From Halalkalibacter okhensis (lineage in GTDB: Bacteria > Bacillota > Bacilli > Bacillales > Bacillaceae_D): a stretch of DNA of 64,000 nt. The stretch spans positions 1-64,000 of the forward strand of contig NZ_JRJU01000006.1 of NCBI RefSeq assembly GCF_000787375.1. The letters are read 5' to 3'. The translations under genes and the position numbers were made by a program. The notes under the pieces are model-generated. The model saw only the letters and a program-made list of their open reading frames with translations. It was not told the origin of the DNA and ran no database searches. Numbering within the stretch: the first letter of the stretch is position 1; each line of letters starts with the position of its first letter. Shown here piece by piece: positions 9,378-19,261 of this stretch.

Positions 9378-9542
9378 TGGCTTCCTCCCAAAATACATTA
9401 ATAATACCATTTTATCATGAACAGAACTTGTATTATACACGAAAGCTGGTAGTTTTTTTAACCTTCCACTATCTTTCATACTTTCCCACGAATATGTAAC
9501 GAATGTAATCTTTTCGTTTTAATTCGTAATGATCTATTTGCT

Positions 9543-9607
9543 AAAAAAAGCTAACTCTATGTAGTTGTGACTCTCTTAGATGGTTAGAGTCACAACTATT
9601 TGAGTTA
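9543..9607 (-). terminator. Terminator between spoVE and murG
   Basis: A 13-bp perfect inner stem (9562-9574 with 9586-9598) and an outer TAACTC/GAGTTA pairing are followed on the minus strand by seven U residues. It lies just after the spoVE stop and implies separate transcription of murG. Confidence 0.85.
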
Positions 9608-9613
9608 ACTATC

Positions 9614-10711
9614 CTACCTTACATATCGACTTATATTTAACAATACTCCAAGTGAAACAAGCATAAGTGTTAACGACGAACCACCATAACTAAGTAACGG
9701 AAGTGTAATACCTGTAACAGGCATTAATCCTGTCACAACCCCTACATTGATCATAACTTGAATTGCTACCATAGAAATAATCCCAACAGCTAAAAAACTA
9801 CCAAATAAGTCTGGCGCCCCTAATGCGATTCGGATTCCTCGCCATAACAAGATTCCAAATAAAAATAATACAATAAATCCGCCAATAAAACCAAGCTCTT
9901 CTGCTAAAATTGCAAAAATAAAATCAGTTTGTGGTTCTGGTAAATAAAAATATTTTTGTCTACTCTCACCAAGCCCCATTCCCATTAATCCACCCGGACC
10001 AATCGCATATAGAGATTGAATAATTTGAAACCCGCTTCCTAATGGATCCGACCAGGGGTCTAAAAATGAGGTGATGCGTTTAATTCGGTATGGGGCAGAT
10101 GCAATTAACGCTACAAAACCTGCAAGACCAGCTACACCAAGCCAAGCAAAGTGACTTATACGAGCTCCTGCAACAAAAATCATTATAACACATGTTCCTA
10201 CCATTACCGCTCCAGTTCCTAAATCTGGTTGTAACATAATCATACCAAAAGCAACCATAACTAAGGAAAGAGAAGGAACGAGTCCCTTTTTAAATGAAAC
10301 AATCATTTTCTGATTTTCAGATAAGTATTTTGCAAGAAAAGCAATCATTGCCATTTTCATAAACTCCGAAGGTTGAATCGAAAAGGCCCCTACCCCTAAC
10401 CAACTTCTTGCCCCACCCCGGACCAAACCTACTCCCGGAATAAGAACAATGATAAGTAAAATAAAACAAATAATAAGAATGACCTTTGACCAAGTACGCC
10501 ATGTCCAATAATCGATTCTCATGACAAATAACATCGCAATTACCCCAACCCCCGCAAAGAAGAATTGGCGTTTCGCAAAGAAAAATGAATCATCAAACCT
10601 ATAACTTGCCCATGCAGCACTTGCACTATAAACCATTATTAGCCCAATAGCTAAAAGTGAAATCGTTGCAACCATTAGGACATAGTCTGGTGCTGATCTT
10701 GTTTTTGGCAT
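9614..10711 (-). CDS. spoVE: SEDS peptidoglycan polymerase SpoVE (FtsW/RodA family)
   Basis: This polytopic membrane protein of 365 aa polymerises lipid II, in sporulation together with the class B PBP SpoVD. About ten membrane segments are visible. Conserved SEDS stretches are ARSWLGVGAFSIQPSEFMK, MLQPDLGTGAVM and VTGLMPVTGITLPLLSYGGSS. The start is ATG at 10711, with GAGGTG upstream. The name rests on position between murD and murG. Because the vegetative ftsW is absent from its usual place near pyc in this window, a vegetative role cannot be excluded. A CATACGTTT motif like a SigE -10 lies 57-65 nt upstream. Confidence 0.9.
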   Translation of the reverse strand: MPKTRSAPDYVLMVATISLLAIGLIMVYSASAAWASYRFDDSFFFAKRQFFFAGVGVIAMLFVMRIDYWTWRTWSKVILIICFILLIIVLIPGVGLVRGGARSWLGVGAFSIQPSEFMKMAMIAFLAKYLSENQKMIVSFKKGLVPSLSLVMVAFGMIMLQPDLGTGAVMVGTCVIMIFVAGARISHFAWLGVAGLAGFVALIASAPYRIKRITSFLDPWSDPLGSGFQIIQSLYAIGPGGLMGMGLGESRQKYFYLPEPQTDFIFAILAEELGFIGGFIVLFLFGILLWRGIRIALGAPDLFGSFLAVGIISMVAIQVMINVGVVTGLMPVTGITLPLLSYGGSSLTLMLVSLGVLLNISRYVR

Positions 10712-10767
10712 TCCTAAACACCTCATCTAACACGATTTAAGTTATTGTTACAACAACCCCTCAACTT

Positions 10768-10776
10768 AAACGTATG
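10768..10776 (-). promoter_or_regulatory. Candidate SigE-type -10 element of spoVE
   Basis: CATACGTTT on the minus strand resembles the SigE -10 (CATACAnT). The sequence ACATGTT is found 14 bp upstream as a weak -35. The identical nonamer lies at the same distance from the spoVD start. SigE control of both genes is known in B. subtilis. Confidence 0.4.
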
Positions 10777-10808
10777 CATGAGCTTTACAAAACATGTCCA
10801 ACTAAACG

Positions 10809-10842
10809 AAAAAGGCCGACTCAAACATTTGAGTTGACCTTT
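10809..10842 (-). terminator. Terminator-like hairpin after murD
   Basis: Stem segments AAAGG/CCTTT (10811-10815 with 10838-10842) and ACTCAAA/TTTGAGT (10819-10825 with 10828-10834) flank a small internal loop, followed on the minus strand by about five U residues. Termination is probably partial. Confidence 0.65.
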
Positions 10843-10845
10843 CCC

Positions 10846-12213
10846 TTAAGATTGTAATGTTGTTTCAAGATTTTTCACTGCGTCAACAAACCTACGTCCT
10901 CGTTCTTCAAACGTCCTATATTGATCCCAGCTCGCACAAGCTGGCGAAAGCAATATTACATCACCCGCGTCTGAATGTTCAAAGGCAGCCAATACAGCTT
11001 CCTCCATTCCATCCGCATAAACGATTGTCTCTACGTTAGCTTCCGTTGCAGTTTTTGCTAGTTTTTCTTTTGTTTCTCCGAATGTGATGAGTGCTTTAAC
11101 GTTGTTCAAAGAAGGAAGCAATTCATCAAAGTCATTTCCACGATCGAGACCACCAGCTAATAAAACGATAGGCTGTTCAAAAGCTTCTAATGCCTTTTGA
11201 GAAGCCAAGATATTTGTTGCTTTTGAATCATTGTAAAATCTTCTATCTTTATATTCAGTTACAAACTGTAAACGGTGTTCCACTCCACTAAACGTTTGTA
11301 AGACATGTTCAATTTGTGGCAACCGAGCACCAAGTGTTATGGCAGCTCCCATGGCGGCTAAAATATTCTCAAGGTTATGAGCACCAGGTAATACAATAGA
11401 ATCTAAAGAGATAATGGGTTGATCATTATAATAGATGGATCCCTCTTGAATCCAGAAACCTTTTGTCAGCTTCTGTTTCACAGAAAAAGGGATAAGCGAA
11501 GCCCTACTTTCATTTGCAATCTTACAAACAGTTGGATCATCTATATTATAAACTAAATAATCCTCTTTTGATTGGTTTGCTGTGATTTTTGCTTTTGCCA
11601 AACTATATTCTTCTTTCGTGCCATGATAATCTAGGTGAGCATCAAATAAATTTAAAAAGACACTTACTTTAGGTTTAAATTGCTCGGTGCCAATCAACTG
11701 AAATGAAGAGACTTCTAAAACCATTACTTGATTGCTCTTAGCCTTTTCAGCCACTTCACATGCAACGGTTCCGATATTCCCGGCAATCAGAGGCTCTCTT
11801 TTACTATTTTTAACCATTTCATATATTAATGTTGTCGTTGTTGTTTTACCATTTGAACCAGTTATAGCAACGATTTCAGCCTCACTAATTAATGAAGCAA
11901 TTTCAACCTCAGTAACTACAGACAGCCCCCTATGTATAGCCTCATGAATGATTGGATTGGAGTAGGGTATCCCTGGGTTTTTAACAATTAAGTCCAACTT
12001 CTCTTCTAAAAGCGATAAAGGATGATGCCCGCATACAACTTCAATTCCAAGCTCTTCAAGCTCTTTTGCTTGCTCATTCTCCTCATAAGGCTTCGCGTCA
12101 TTAACAACAACGAAAGCACCAAGCTTATGAAGAAGTCTTGCAGCAGCCTCTCCACTTTTCGCTAGACCTAATACGAGTATTCTTTTTCCTTTAAACAAGT
12201 CATTTGACTTCAT
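10846..12213 (-). CDS. murD: UDP-MurNAc-L-Ala:D-Glu ligase MurD
   Basis: This ATP-dependent cytosolic Mur ligase adds D-glutamate to UDP-MurNAc-L-alanine. The N-terminal Rossmann-like domain starts with RILVLGLAKSGEAAARLL (10-27). The ATP-binding loop is VAITGSNGKTTTTTLI (about 114-129), with downstream Mur-ligase motifs NLFDAHLDYH and HRLQFVTEYKDRRFYNDSKA. The length is 455 aa. Its ATG follows the mraY TAA with no gap, and its GAGGTG lies inside mraY, so the two are translationally coupled. Confidence 0.98.
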   Translation of the reverse strand: MKSNDLFKGKRILVLGLAKSGEAAARLLHKLGAFVVVNDAKPYEENEQAKELEELGIEVVCGHHPLSLLEEKLDLIVKNPGIPYSNPIIHEAIHRGLSVVTEVEIASLISEAEIVAITGSNGKTTTTTLIYEMVKNSKREPLIAGNIGTVACEVAEKAKSNQVMVLEVSSFQLIGTEQFKPKVSVFLNLFDAHLDYHGTKEEYSLAKAKITANQSKEDYLVYNIDDPTVCKIANESRASLIPFSVKQKLTKGFWIQEGSIYYNDQPIISLDSIVLPGAHNLENILAAMGAAITLGARLPQIEHVLQTFSGVEHRLQFVTEYKDRRFYNDSKATNILASQKALEAFEQPIVLLAGGLDRGNDFDELLPSLNNVKALITFGETKEKLAKTATEANVETIVYADGMEEAVLAAFEHSDAGDVILLSPACASWDQYRTFEERGRRFVDAVKNLETTLQS

Positions 12214-13188
12214 TTACAACCACACCTCTAAATAGATTCCTAGCACAGCAAATACCATGCCAACAAACCAAAACGTTACAACCACACGCCATTCAGACCA
12301 GCCTGAAAGTTCATAATGATGATGAAGTGGACTCATTTTAAAAATACGCTTCCCTCTTGTTTTAAATGAGATGACTTGAATAATAACCGAAAGCGTCTCA
12401 ATGACAAAAACTCCACCAATTAAAATAAGCAACACTTCCATTTTCGTCATAATCGCAATAGCAGCAATCGCACCGCCTAGCGCTAATGAACCCGTATCCC
12501 CCATAAATACTTTGGCTGGGTGAGCATTGTATACAAGAAACCCTAAAACAGAACCAACAATGGCTGCACTAAAAATAGATACATCTATAAAACCTGCATG
12601 CCATGCAAGTACAGCAAACGCCCCAAAAGCAATCGCTCCAGTTCCTGCAAGTAAACCATCGAGTCCATCTGTTAAATTAACTGCATTAGAAGCACCCACT
12701 AGCATGACAATCACTAAAGGTAAATACAACCAACCAAGATCAATTGAGAAATTTGTTGCAGGTAGATGAATTTCAGTTGAAAAATCCATTTGAATTAAAC
12801 CAAAATAGAAAAGAATAGCAATTACTAATTGTCCAGCTAACTTTTGTTTTGACGTTAACCCAAGATTACGTTTCAAAACGACTTTTATAAAATCATCTAA
12901 AAAACCAACTAAACCAAAGCCAACTGTAACAAGTAATAATAAAAGGATTTCTTGACTAAATGATAAAAAACGAGTTGAAATAAATATGGTTGTTGCAAGA
13001 ACTGTCAAAACAATGACAATTCCTCCCATAGTTGGAGTCCCACTTTTCTTTTGATGAGACTTTGGACCTTCCTCACGAATACTTTGCCCAAATTTTAGCC
13101 TTCTTAAAAAAGGAATAAAAATAGGGGATAGGAGGACAGCAATTAGAAATGAAGCCAGTAAGGTAAGAAGTAAGACACGCTCTAACAT
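12214..13188 (-). CDS. mraY: Phospho-MurNAc-pentapeptide transferase MraY
   Basis: This polytopic membrane enzyme transfers phospho-MurNAc-pentapeptide to undecaprenyl phosphate to make lipid I. It has about ten membrane segments. Conserved motifs are [16 protein letters not shown] (about 43-58), [15 protein letters not shown] with the catalytic Asp cluster, [18 protein letters not shown], and the histidine motif MSPLHHHYE. The ATG at 13188 gives 324 aa, the usual length. A GTG one codon upstream is equally close to the AAAGGAGG site. Confidence 0.98.
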   Translation of the reverse strand: MLERVLLLTLLASFLIAVLLSPIFIPFLRRLKFGQSIREEGPKSHQKKSGTPTMGGIVIVLTVLATTIFISTRFLSFSQEILLLLLVTVGFGLVGFLDDFIKVVLKRNLGLTSKQKLAGQLVIAILFYFGLIQMDFSTEIHLPATNFSIDLGWLYLPLVIVMLVGASNAVNLTDGLDGLLAGTGAIAFGAFAVLAWHAGFIDVSIFSAAIVGSVLGFLVYNAHPAKVFMGDTGSLALGGAIAAIAIMTKMEVLLILIGGVFVIETLSVIIQVISFKTRGKRIFKMSPLHHHYELSGWSEWRVVVTFWFVGMVFAVLGIYLEVWL

Positions 13189-13257
13189 CACTGATCATTC
13201 CTCCTTTCTTTAAAAACGAATAACTTTATTCATTTGTGTTAGTTTTTCTATTTTTAA

Positions 13258-13298
13258 TATCAATAATTATAGACGTTCTCTCTATAATTATTGATATC
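13258..13298. repeat. 16-bp AT-rich palindrome between murE and mraY
   Basis: A 16-bp perfect inverted repeat (13258-13273 with 13283-13298) and a 9-nt loop lie in the 151-nt gap inside the dcw operon. Neither strand has a U-run after it, so it is not a standard terminator. It could be a regulator site, an mRNA-processing hairpin or a weak attenuator. Confidence 0.7.
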
Positions 13299-13339
13299 AT
13301 ATTGTTGTTGATGATATGTCTTTCCAACGAAAATTCTCT

Positions 13340-14803
13340 TTAAAGAGAGGTCTTTTCTAAAATAGCTTCACGAGCTACTTCTCTATCATCAAAATGAATC
13401 GTCTTATCACCTAGAATTTGATACGTTTCATGACCTTTTCCAGCAATCACAATAATATCGTCCTTTTGTGCTTCTTGAATCGCCTGCTTGATCGCTTTTT
13501 CCCGGTCAATAATGACTTCATATTGTCCTTCTTTAACCCCTGCAGTCATATCAGTTAAAATTTGTTCCGGCTCTTCAGAACGCGGGTTATCCGAAGTGAA
13601 AATCGCTCGATCTGCATGCTCACAAGCAATTTTTGCCATAACAGGACGTTTTGTTCGATCACGATCTCCTCCACAACCAACAATGGCAAATATCCTTTTA
13701 GTTGCAAAATCTTTTACAGTTGTCAAAACATTTTCTAGACTGTCAGCGGTATGGGCATAATCTACAATCACAGTAAAATCCTGCCCAGCGTCAACTGTTT
13801 CAAAGCGGCCAGCTACACCTTCAACATGTTCCAAACTCTCTTTAATCGAAACTAGTGATACTCCTGACACATAGGCAGCCGCAATCGCTGCAAGAGCATT
13901 GTATACACTAAACATGCCAATTAATTGCAATGAAATTTGTTCTTTTTTACCGAAAGCCGTTAATTCAAACATCGTTCCAGAAGGAGTCATTTTTATGTTA
14001 CTTGCTGTAAAATCAGCTTTTTCAGAGACCCCATATGTAACGATATCAACTGTTGTTAAACGGGCAAGTTCATTTGTAGCTGGATCATCGGCATTTAAAA
14101 CAGCTACCTTATTTGAAAATGTGTTCCCTAGTTGCGCAAACAACAGGCCTTTCGCGTACAAATACGATTCCATTGTCTTATGATAATCTAAGTGGTCAGG
14201 AGACAAGTTGGTAAAGACAGCAACATCAAAATCACACCCACGAACCCTACCTAAATGTAAGGCATGAGAAGAGACTTCCATCAATGACACATCCACTTTT
14301 TCGTCTACCATTTCTTTAAATAACTTTTGTAATGGCAGTGATTCAGGAGTCGTATTTTTCGTCTCATACTGCTTTGTCCCTACCTTTGTGTACATCGTAC
14401 CGATTAAGCCTGTTTTCTTTTTCGCATCTTGCATGATTGTTTCAATTAAATGCGTCACGGTTGTCTTTCCGTTCGTTCCTGTTACACCTATTAGATGCAA
14501 CTTTTCTGTAGGGTAGTCATAGAAGTGACAAGCTAGTTTCGCCATCGCTCTAAAGGTGTCCGGAACAATAATAACAGGAATAGACACAGAAAGAGGGCGT
14601 TCAGCGATAATCGCTACCGCCCCTTGACTTTCTGCTTGCTTAGCATAGTCGTGTCCATCAACTGTATATCCCTTAATACAGAAGAAAACGGTCCCTTCCT
14701 TCACTTTTCTAGAATCCATTTCAAGAGATGTAACGTCAGGATTAGCATCATTATTAAAGTATTGAAACCTTAGCGGTACAAGGAGTTCTTGTAGTTTCAT
14801 CAT
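13340..14803 (-). CDS. murE: UDP-MurNAc-tripeptide ligase MurE (meso-DAP adding)
   Basis: This cytosolic ATP-dependent ligase adds the third stem residue. The ATP loop is [16 protein letters not shown] (about 107-122), with [10 protein letters not shown] and [13 protein letters not shown] further on. The motif [10 protein letters not shown] (about 402-411) contains DNPR, the known signature of meso-diaminopimelate selection, so this organism should have DAP-type peptidoglycan. The length is 487 aa. The start ATG ATG has AGAGGT about 8 nt upstream. It lies 97 nt after spoVD. Confidence 0.98.
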   Translation of the reverse strand: MMKLQELLVPLRFQYFNNDANPDVTSLEMDSRKVKEGTVFFCIKGYTVDGHDYAKQAESQGAVAIIAERPLSVSIPVIIVPDTFRAMAKLACHFYDYPTEKLHLIGVTGTNGKTTVTHLIETIMQDAKKKTGLIGTMYTKVGTKQYETKNTTPESLPLQKLFKEMVDEKVDVSLMEVSSHALHLGRVRGCDFDVAVFTNLSPDHLDYHKTMESYLYAKGLLFAQLGNTFSNKVAVLNADDPATNELARLTTVDIVTYGVSEKADFTASNIKMTPSGTMFELTAFGKKEQISLQLIGMFSVYNALAAIAAAYVSGVSLVSIKESLEHVEGVAGRFETVDAGQDFTVIVDYAHTADSLENVLTTVKDFATKRIFAIVGCGGDRDRTKRPVMAKIACEHADRAIFTSDNPRSEEPEQILTDMTAGVKEGQYEVIIDREKAIKQAIQEAQKDDIIVIAGKGHETYQILGDKTIHFDDREVAREAILEKTSL

Positions 14804-14900
14804 TCTAAAATACCTCTCAATTCATCCATTTCACAATTTGAGTATTACTACCATTGCTTAGCGGTGCGTAAACACCTTAATTATTTTAGACGTTTTGTCC

Positions 14901-16820
14901 TTATTTGTCACCCATATAAAGTCGGATTGTTGAACCTTCTTCTACTTTTACTCCAGGTTCTGGTGATTGAGCAAGTACATAGTTCCCATCTCCATCTGCA
15001 TCAACCTTAAGTTCATAATATGATTCATTAAGTTCACGCATCGTTCTCCCGACTAAATCTGGAACTTCAATTAAAGGAGTGTCGGTCCAAGTCATTTCCT
15101 TTTCAATTTGTCCATCACGCTTTTCTACTCCCATCGCAAGCAAACTATCACCAATAATGTTGCCGACTATAGGTGCAGCTACAACTCCCCCAAATTGCAG
15201 GGTATCTTTTGGATTATCAATGGCCACGTATACGACAATTTGTGGATCATCGGCAGGAGCAAAACCAATAAAGGAAACAATGTGGTTATTTTCTAAATAA
15301 CGACCGTCTTTTGCTTTTTGAGCGGTTCCCGTTTTCCCACCAACTCTGTATCCATCGATATAGGCCCCTTTACCAGAGCCAAGTGCTACAACATGCTCTA
15401 ATGCATATCGTACTTCCTTAGATGTCTCATCTGAAATAACGCGTCTTTTTAAAATAGGCGATTGCTGCTCGACAACCTCATTGGTTAGCGGGTCGACCCA
15501 CTCTTTTGCTAAAAATGGTTGATATAAATACCCTCCATTAATTGCTGCCGACACAGCTGCCACTTGTTGAATTGGCGTAACCGCTACCCCTTGACCAAAT
15601 GCCGTTGTAGCTTGTTCAAGTGGACCAACTTGGTCTCGATTGAATAATATCCCCGTTCCTTCCCCTTGAAGATCAATTCCTGTTTTTTCTCCAAATCCAA
15701 AATCATCAATATAATCAAACAGGCGGTCTTTTCCAAGACGTTCCCCTAAAACAACGAACCCTGGGTTACATGAATTTTGAACAACTTCTAAAAATGTTTG
15801 GTGCCCATGTCCACCTTTTTTCCAACATCTTAAATTTCTCCCGGCCACTTCAATATAACCAGGATCATTGAATGTATCTTTTTCTAGGTCTACCTCTCCT
15901 TCTTCAAGAGCTGCTGCTAATGTTATAATCTTGAACGTTGAACCTGGTTCATATTGCATCCAAACAGGTTTGTTTTGATTATAGATTTCTGGTGGAACAT
16001 CCCGGAAATTTTCGGGGTTATAATGAGGTCTGCTACTCATTCCTAACACTTCTCCAGTGTTAGGATTCATTGCAATGGCAATGGCTCCATCTGGATTATA
16101 AGTAGCTTCAGCAATATCTAATTCCCTTTCCATAATTGTTTGAACTTGACTATCAATCGTTAATCGTAAATCAAGACCATTTACAGGAGCTGTATATTCA
16201 TCCGCTAAATTAGGCATTCGGTTCCCTTTAGCTGTGGAGAAAAACGATACGTAACCACTGTCACCTTTTAAGTGATCATCATAATATAACTCCAAGCCCG
16301 TTAATCCTTGATTATCAATACCTGCAAAACCAAGCACATGAGATAAATAACTACCAAACGGATAGTGCCTTCTACTATCTTCGGCAATATATACTCCTGC
16401 TAAACGCAACGACCTTACCTCACTTGCTTTCTCTTTCGTTACTTTTCGCCCCTCAGGATTAATCCTAACAATGGACTCATTTTTTGTGACATATTCATAA
16501 GCCTTCTGATGATCCATATCCAATACCGCAGCAAGCTTCTCAGCTGTGTCCACGGGATCTTTCACTTGCCTTGGGACAATTAGAATAGAAGGGGCACTAA
16601 CATTAGTTGCTAGAACCACATCATTTCGATCTCTAATCTCCCCTCTTTTCGCTTCAAACGGGACATCCCTACTCCATGAATCTTCTGCTCGGTCTGTTAA
16701 CCAATCACCAAGTGCAAATTGGACGTAACCGAGTCTTAGTGCAATGATTAAGAATACAGCCAGTCCAAAAAACAATACAAGAATTAGTCGTTTTCTTACT
16801 GTTACGTTAGAAACTCGCAC
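14901..16820 (-). CDS. spoVD: Class B penicillin-binding protein SpoVD
   Basis: This membrane-anchored transpeptidase makes spore cortex peptidoglycan with SpoVE. After a short basic tail there is one membrane segment, then the PBP dimerisation domain and the transpeptidase domain with S294-T-F-K, S350-C-N and K496-T-G-T-A-Q, all intact. A single C-terminal PASTA domain covers about 580-639. I chose GTG at 16820 (639 aa), since GGGAGG lies 7 nt upstream and the N-terminus then reads VRVSNVTVRKRL as in relatives; the ATG ten codons upstream lacks such a site. Confidence 0.95.
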   Translation of the reverse strand: MRVSNVTVRKRLILVLFFGLAVFLIIALRLGYVQFALGDWLTDRAEDSWSRDVPFEAKRGEIRDRNDVVLATNVSAPSILIVPRQVKDPVDTAEKLAAVLDMDHQKAYEYVTKNESIVRINPEGRKVTKEKASEVRSLRLAGVYIAEDSRRHYPFGSYLSHVLGFAGIDNQGLTGLELYYDDHLKGDSGYVSFFSTAKGNRMPNLADEYTAPVNGLDLRLTIDSQVQTIMERELDIAEATYNPDGAIAIAMNPNTGEVLGMSSRPHYNPENFRDVPPEIYNQNKPVWMQYEPGSTFKIITLAAALEEGEVDLEKDTFNDPGYIEVAGRNLRCWKKGGHGHQTFLEVVQNSCNPGFVVLGERLGKDRLFDYIDDFGFGEKTGIDLQGEGTGILFNRDQVGPLEQATTAFGQGVAVTPIQQVAAVSAAINGGYLYQPFLAKEWVDPLTNEVVEQQSPILKRRVISDETSKEVRYALEHVVALGSGKGAYIDGYRVGGKTGTAQKAKDGRYLENNHIVSFIGFAPADDPQIVVYVAIDNPKDTLQFGGVVAAPIVGNIIGDSLLAMGVEKRDGQIEKEMTWTDTPLIEVPDLVGRTMRELNESYYELKVDADGDGNYVLAQSPEPGVKVEEGSTIRLYMGDK

Positions 16821-16880
16821 CGTAATACCTCCCGCATCCATTCGTTTCACATGCCGTCAATTTATGACTAGGCTTGTTTT

Positions 16881-16889
16881 AAACGTATG
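16881..16889 (-). promoter_or_regulatory. Candidate SigE-type -10 element of spoVD
   Basis: CATACGTTT on the minus strand, 60 nt upstream of the spoVD GTG, is identical to the motif before spoVE. The -35 region (GTTCTAAC, 14 bp upstream) is a poor match to the SigE consensus. Confidence 0.38.
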
Positions 16890-16928
16890 CTTGTACACGA
16901 TTGGTTAGAACAAATGCGAATCCACTTG

Positions 16929-19115
16929 CTATTCTCCCGTCTGTTCCTCATCTTCCTCTACTAAGTCACCATTGCTACTATTACTAGTATGAGGAGAAAG
17001 CTCTACCACAATATAATCTCCTTTTTCAACCATTGTCCCCGGCTCCACACTTTGTGTATCAACATATCCTCGCCCAAAAAAAGTAGGGTTAAGTTCCATC
17101 ACTTGAGCAAAACGTCTGACATCCCGATTGGACCAACCTGTTAAGTCAGGCATCGAGAACACGTCGCTATCAGTACGTAAGAACAAACGCTCCCCTTCTA
17201 ACATTCCTTTATTAGCAAGAGGTTGTTGCGCTTCTATCTTAGAACCATCTCCAAGTATAGTAAGCTCAATTCCTTCCTCTTCTAAATGTTCTTTCACACT
17301 AGAAGTGGACTGGCCAACATAATTGTCTGTTTTAAAACCGATCTCTGTTTCCTCTGCTATTTCATCTACTGTTGGGGAAATATTTAAATATTGTAAACTA
17401 TGCTTCATAATTGTATTGAAAATCATGGAAGTTGGTGCTGCCCCTGACTCGTCTAAGCCGATTTTCGGTCGGTCTATTGCAACATATACGATTACACGCG
17501 GATCCTCTTTAGGTGCCATCCCTAAAAATGAAAAAATGTTTTCTCCATGCCCTTGAATATACCCTCTTGCATTAGGGTTGTTAATTTGGGCTGTACCTGT
17601 TTTTCCAATAACATTAAAACCTTCTAAATAATATGGGTGCCCAGTTCCAGCTGAATTCGTCACTACCCCTTCTAACAGGTCCTTAACTTGATCCGCTGTT
17701 TCCTTTGTGATTGGTTCACCAACAACCTCTGGCTCATTCTTTTGTATAACAGAGTTTTGATTCGGATCAACAATTTGATCAATGATATATGGTTTCATCA
17801 TCTTCCCGTCATTAGCAATAGCTGTTGCTGCCTGAATTTGTTGAATCGGTGTCACTGCACTCCCTTGTCCGAAAGCGGTTGTGGCAGCATCGACTCTTCC
17901 ACCTTTTGCTAGTAAACTATCAGCTTCATTGGGTAAATCAATTCCAGTCTTTTGGTCAAACCCAAATTTTGTCAAATATTCATAAAGTTTCTCCGATCCT
18001 AACTTTTCAAGAACTAATTTTGCCATAGCCACATTAGATGAGCGATAAAACCCTTCGTCAAAAGAAATCGTCCCCCACCCACGAGCTTCATTATGATCTC
18101 CAATTCTTCGATCAGCTACTTCAATAGAACCAGATTGATAGAGTTCTTGTCCATTATAAACCCCTTCTTCAATAGCAGCAGCTACTGTAAACATTTTCAT
18201 GGTAGACCCAGGTTCATAACGGTCAGAAACAGTGTAATTTAAGTAATTGGTAATTTGTTCATAATGATTCGGATTGAAACTTGGTCGATTGCTCATTCCA
18301 AGTATTTCTCCTGTCTTTGGATCAGCTACAATAGCGATCATCTTTTCCGGGCTATAGTCTTCCTCAACCTGAGACATCACTTGCTCAAGTGCTGTTTGAA
18401 TATTTGAGTCTAAAGTTAAGTAAACATCATGCCCATTTTGGGCGGCTGTAATGGATTCATTTGGATTCAGCAATGGAAATCCTTTTCGATCTCGTTGATA
18501 ACTAATGGCTCCATCATTTGCCCTCATGATGTCATCTAGACTTCGCTCAAGTCCCATACGCGCTTCACCCGTATTACGTTCTGTAAAACCAATGACATGA
18601 GACGCATAAGTTTGTTTCGGATAATATCGTCTAGACTCTTCGCGAAAGTAAATACCATCTAATTCTAATTCACGTATATTTGTTACTTGTTCATACGTTA
18701 AATGTCTCGCCCCTGCTCCTAATTCAATTTGGAATTTTCCTTCTTCCTGTGCGTTAGTGAAGGCTCTTGCAAGATCCTGTTCGTTCATGTTTATATGTGG
18801 GGCAAGGAGGTTGGCCGTTTCATTTACATCAACTACATAACTTTGATAATTCTGATCTAATACAGCATATACCGTATACGAATTTACTTCTTGCGCAACC
18901 GGACTACCTGTACGATCAAATATTGTACCACGAACACCTTCGATCACTTCCGTTTTTGTCCATCGCTCTTCTCCAAGAGCTCGTAAATTTTGTCCGTCTA
19001 TTTCTTGAGTTGATTGAATATATATAATTCGACCGAGTAATACGGTAAATAAAAACAACACAACTCCAAGTAATAACACAGCTCTTTTGTTTGTGACTGA
19101 CCTTTTAATTTCCAA
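16929..19115 (-). CDS. pbpB: Class B penicillin-binding protein PbpB (PBP 2B)
   Basis: This is the divisome transpeptidase that crosslinks septal peptidoglycan. A short tail and membrane segment (about 12-34) lead to the dimerisation domain and the transpeptidase domain with S304-T-M-K, S359-S-N and K505-T-G-T-A-Q. Two PASTA domains occupy about 590-710, with an acidic tail (DLVEEDEEQTGE). The two PASTA domains and the position after ftsL separate it from SpoVD. The start is TTG at 19115 with GAGGTG 7 nt upstream. The length is 728 aa. Confidence 0.95.
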   Translation of the reverse strand: MEIKRSVTNKRAVLLLGVVLFLFTVLLGRIIYIQSTQEIDGQNLRALGEERWTKTEVIEGVRGTIFDRTGSPVAQEVNSYTVYAVLDQNYQSYVVDVNETANLLAPHINMNEQDLARAFTNAQEEGKFQIELGAGARHLTYEQVTNIRELELDGIYFREESRRYYPKQTYASHVIGFTERNTGEARMGLERSLDDIMRANDGAISYQRDRKGFPLLNPNESITAAQNGHDVYLTLDSNIQTALEQVMSQVEEDYSPEKMIAIVADPKTGEILGMSNRPSFNPNHYEQITNYLNYTVSDRYEPGSTMKMFTVAAAIEEGVYNGQELYQSGSIEVADRRIGDHNEARGWGTISFDEGFYRSSNVAMAKLVLEKLGSEKLYEYLTKFGFDQKTGIDLPNEADSLLAKGGRVDAATTAFGQGSAVTPIQQIQAATAIANDGKMMKPYIIDQIVDPNQNSVIQKNEPEVVGEPITKETADQVKDLLEGVVTNSAGTGHPYYLEGFNVIGKTGTAQINNPNARGYIQGHGENIFSFLGMAPKEDPRVIVYVAIDRPKIGLDESGAAPTSMIFNTIMKHSLQYLNISPTVDEIAEETEIGFKTDNYVGQSTSSVKEHLEEEGIELTILGDGSKIEAQQPLANKGMLEGERLFLRTDSDVFSMPDLTGWSNRDVRRFAQVMELNPTFFGRGYVDTQSVEPGTMVEKGDYIVVELSPHTSNSSNGDLVEEDEEQTGE

Positions 19116-19208
19116 GTTTTTTCACCTCATTTTCTACTATACAGAAGGTGAGTTGCAATTACACCGACCTAAATTATACCAATTTCTACAAAAGAACTAG
19201 ATCATAGT

Positions 19209-19253
19209 TGGAGGGTAGGAAAAAGGTTGATTCTACCTTTTCACTACCCTCCA
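19209..19253 (-). repeat. Long hairpin between ftsL and pbpB
   Basis: Arms 19209-19218 and 19244-19253 pair over 10 bp. An inner GAAAAAGGT/ACCTTTTC stem extends the structure, giving about 18 pairs. No U-run follows on the minus strand. It lies inside the operon, so it may be an attenuator, a processing site or a pause structure. Confidence 0.65.
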
Positions 19254-19261
19254 TAACTTAA

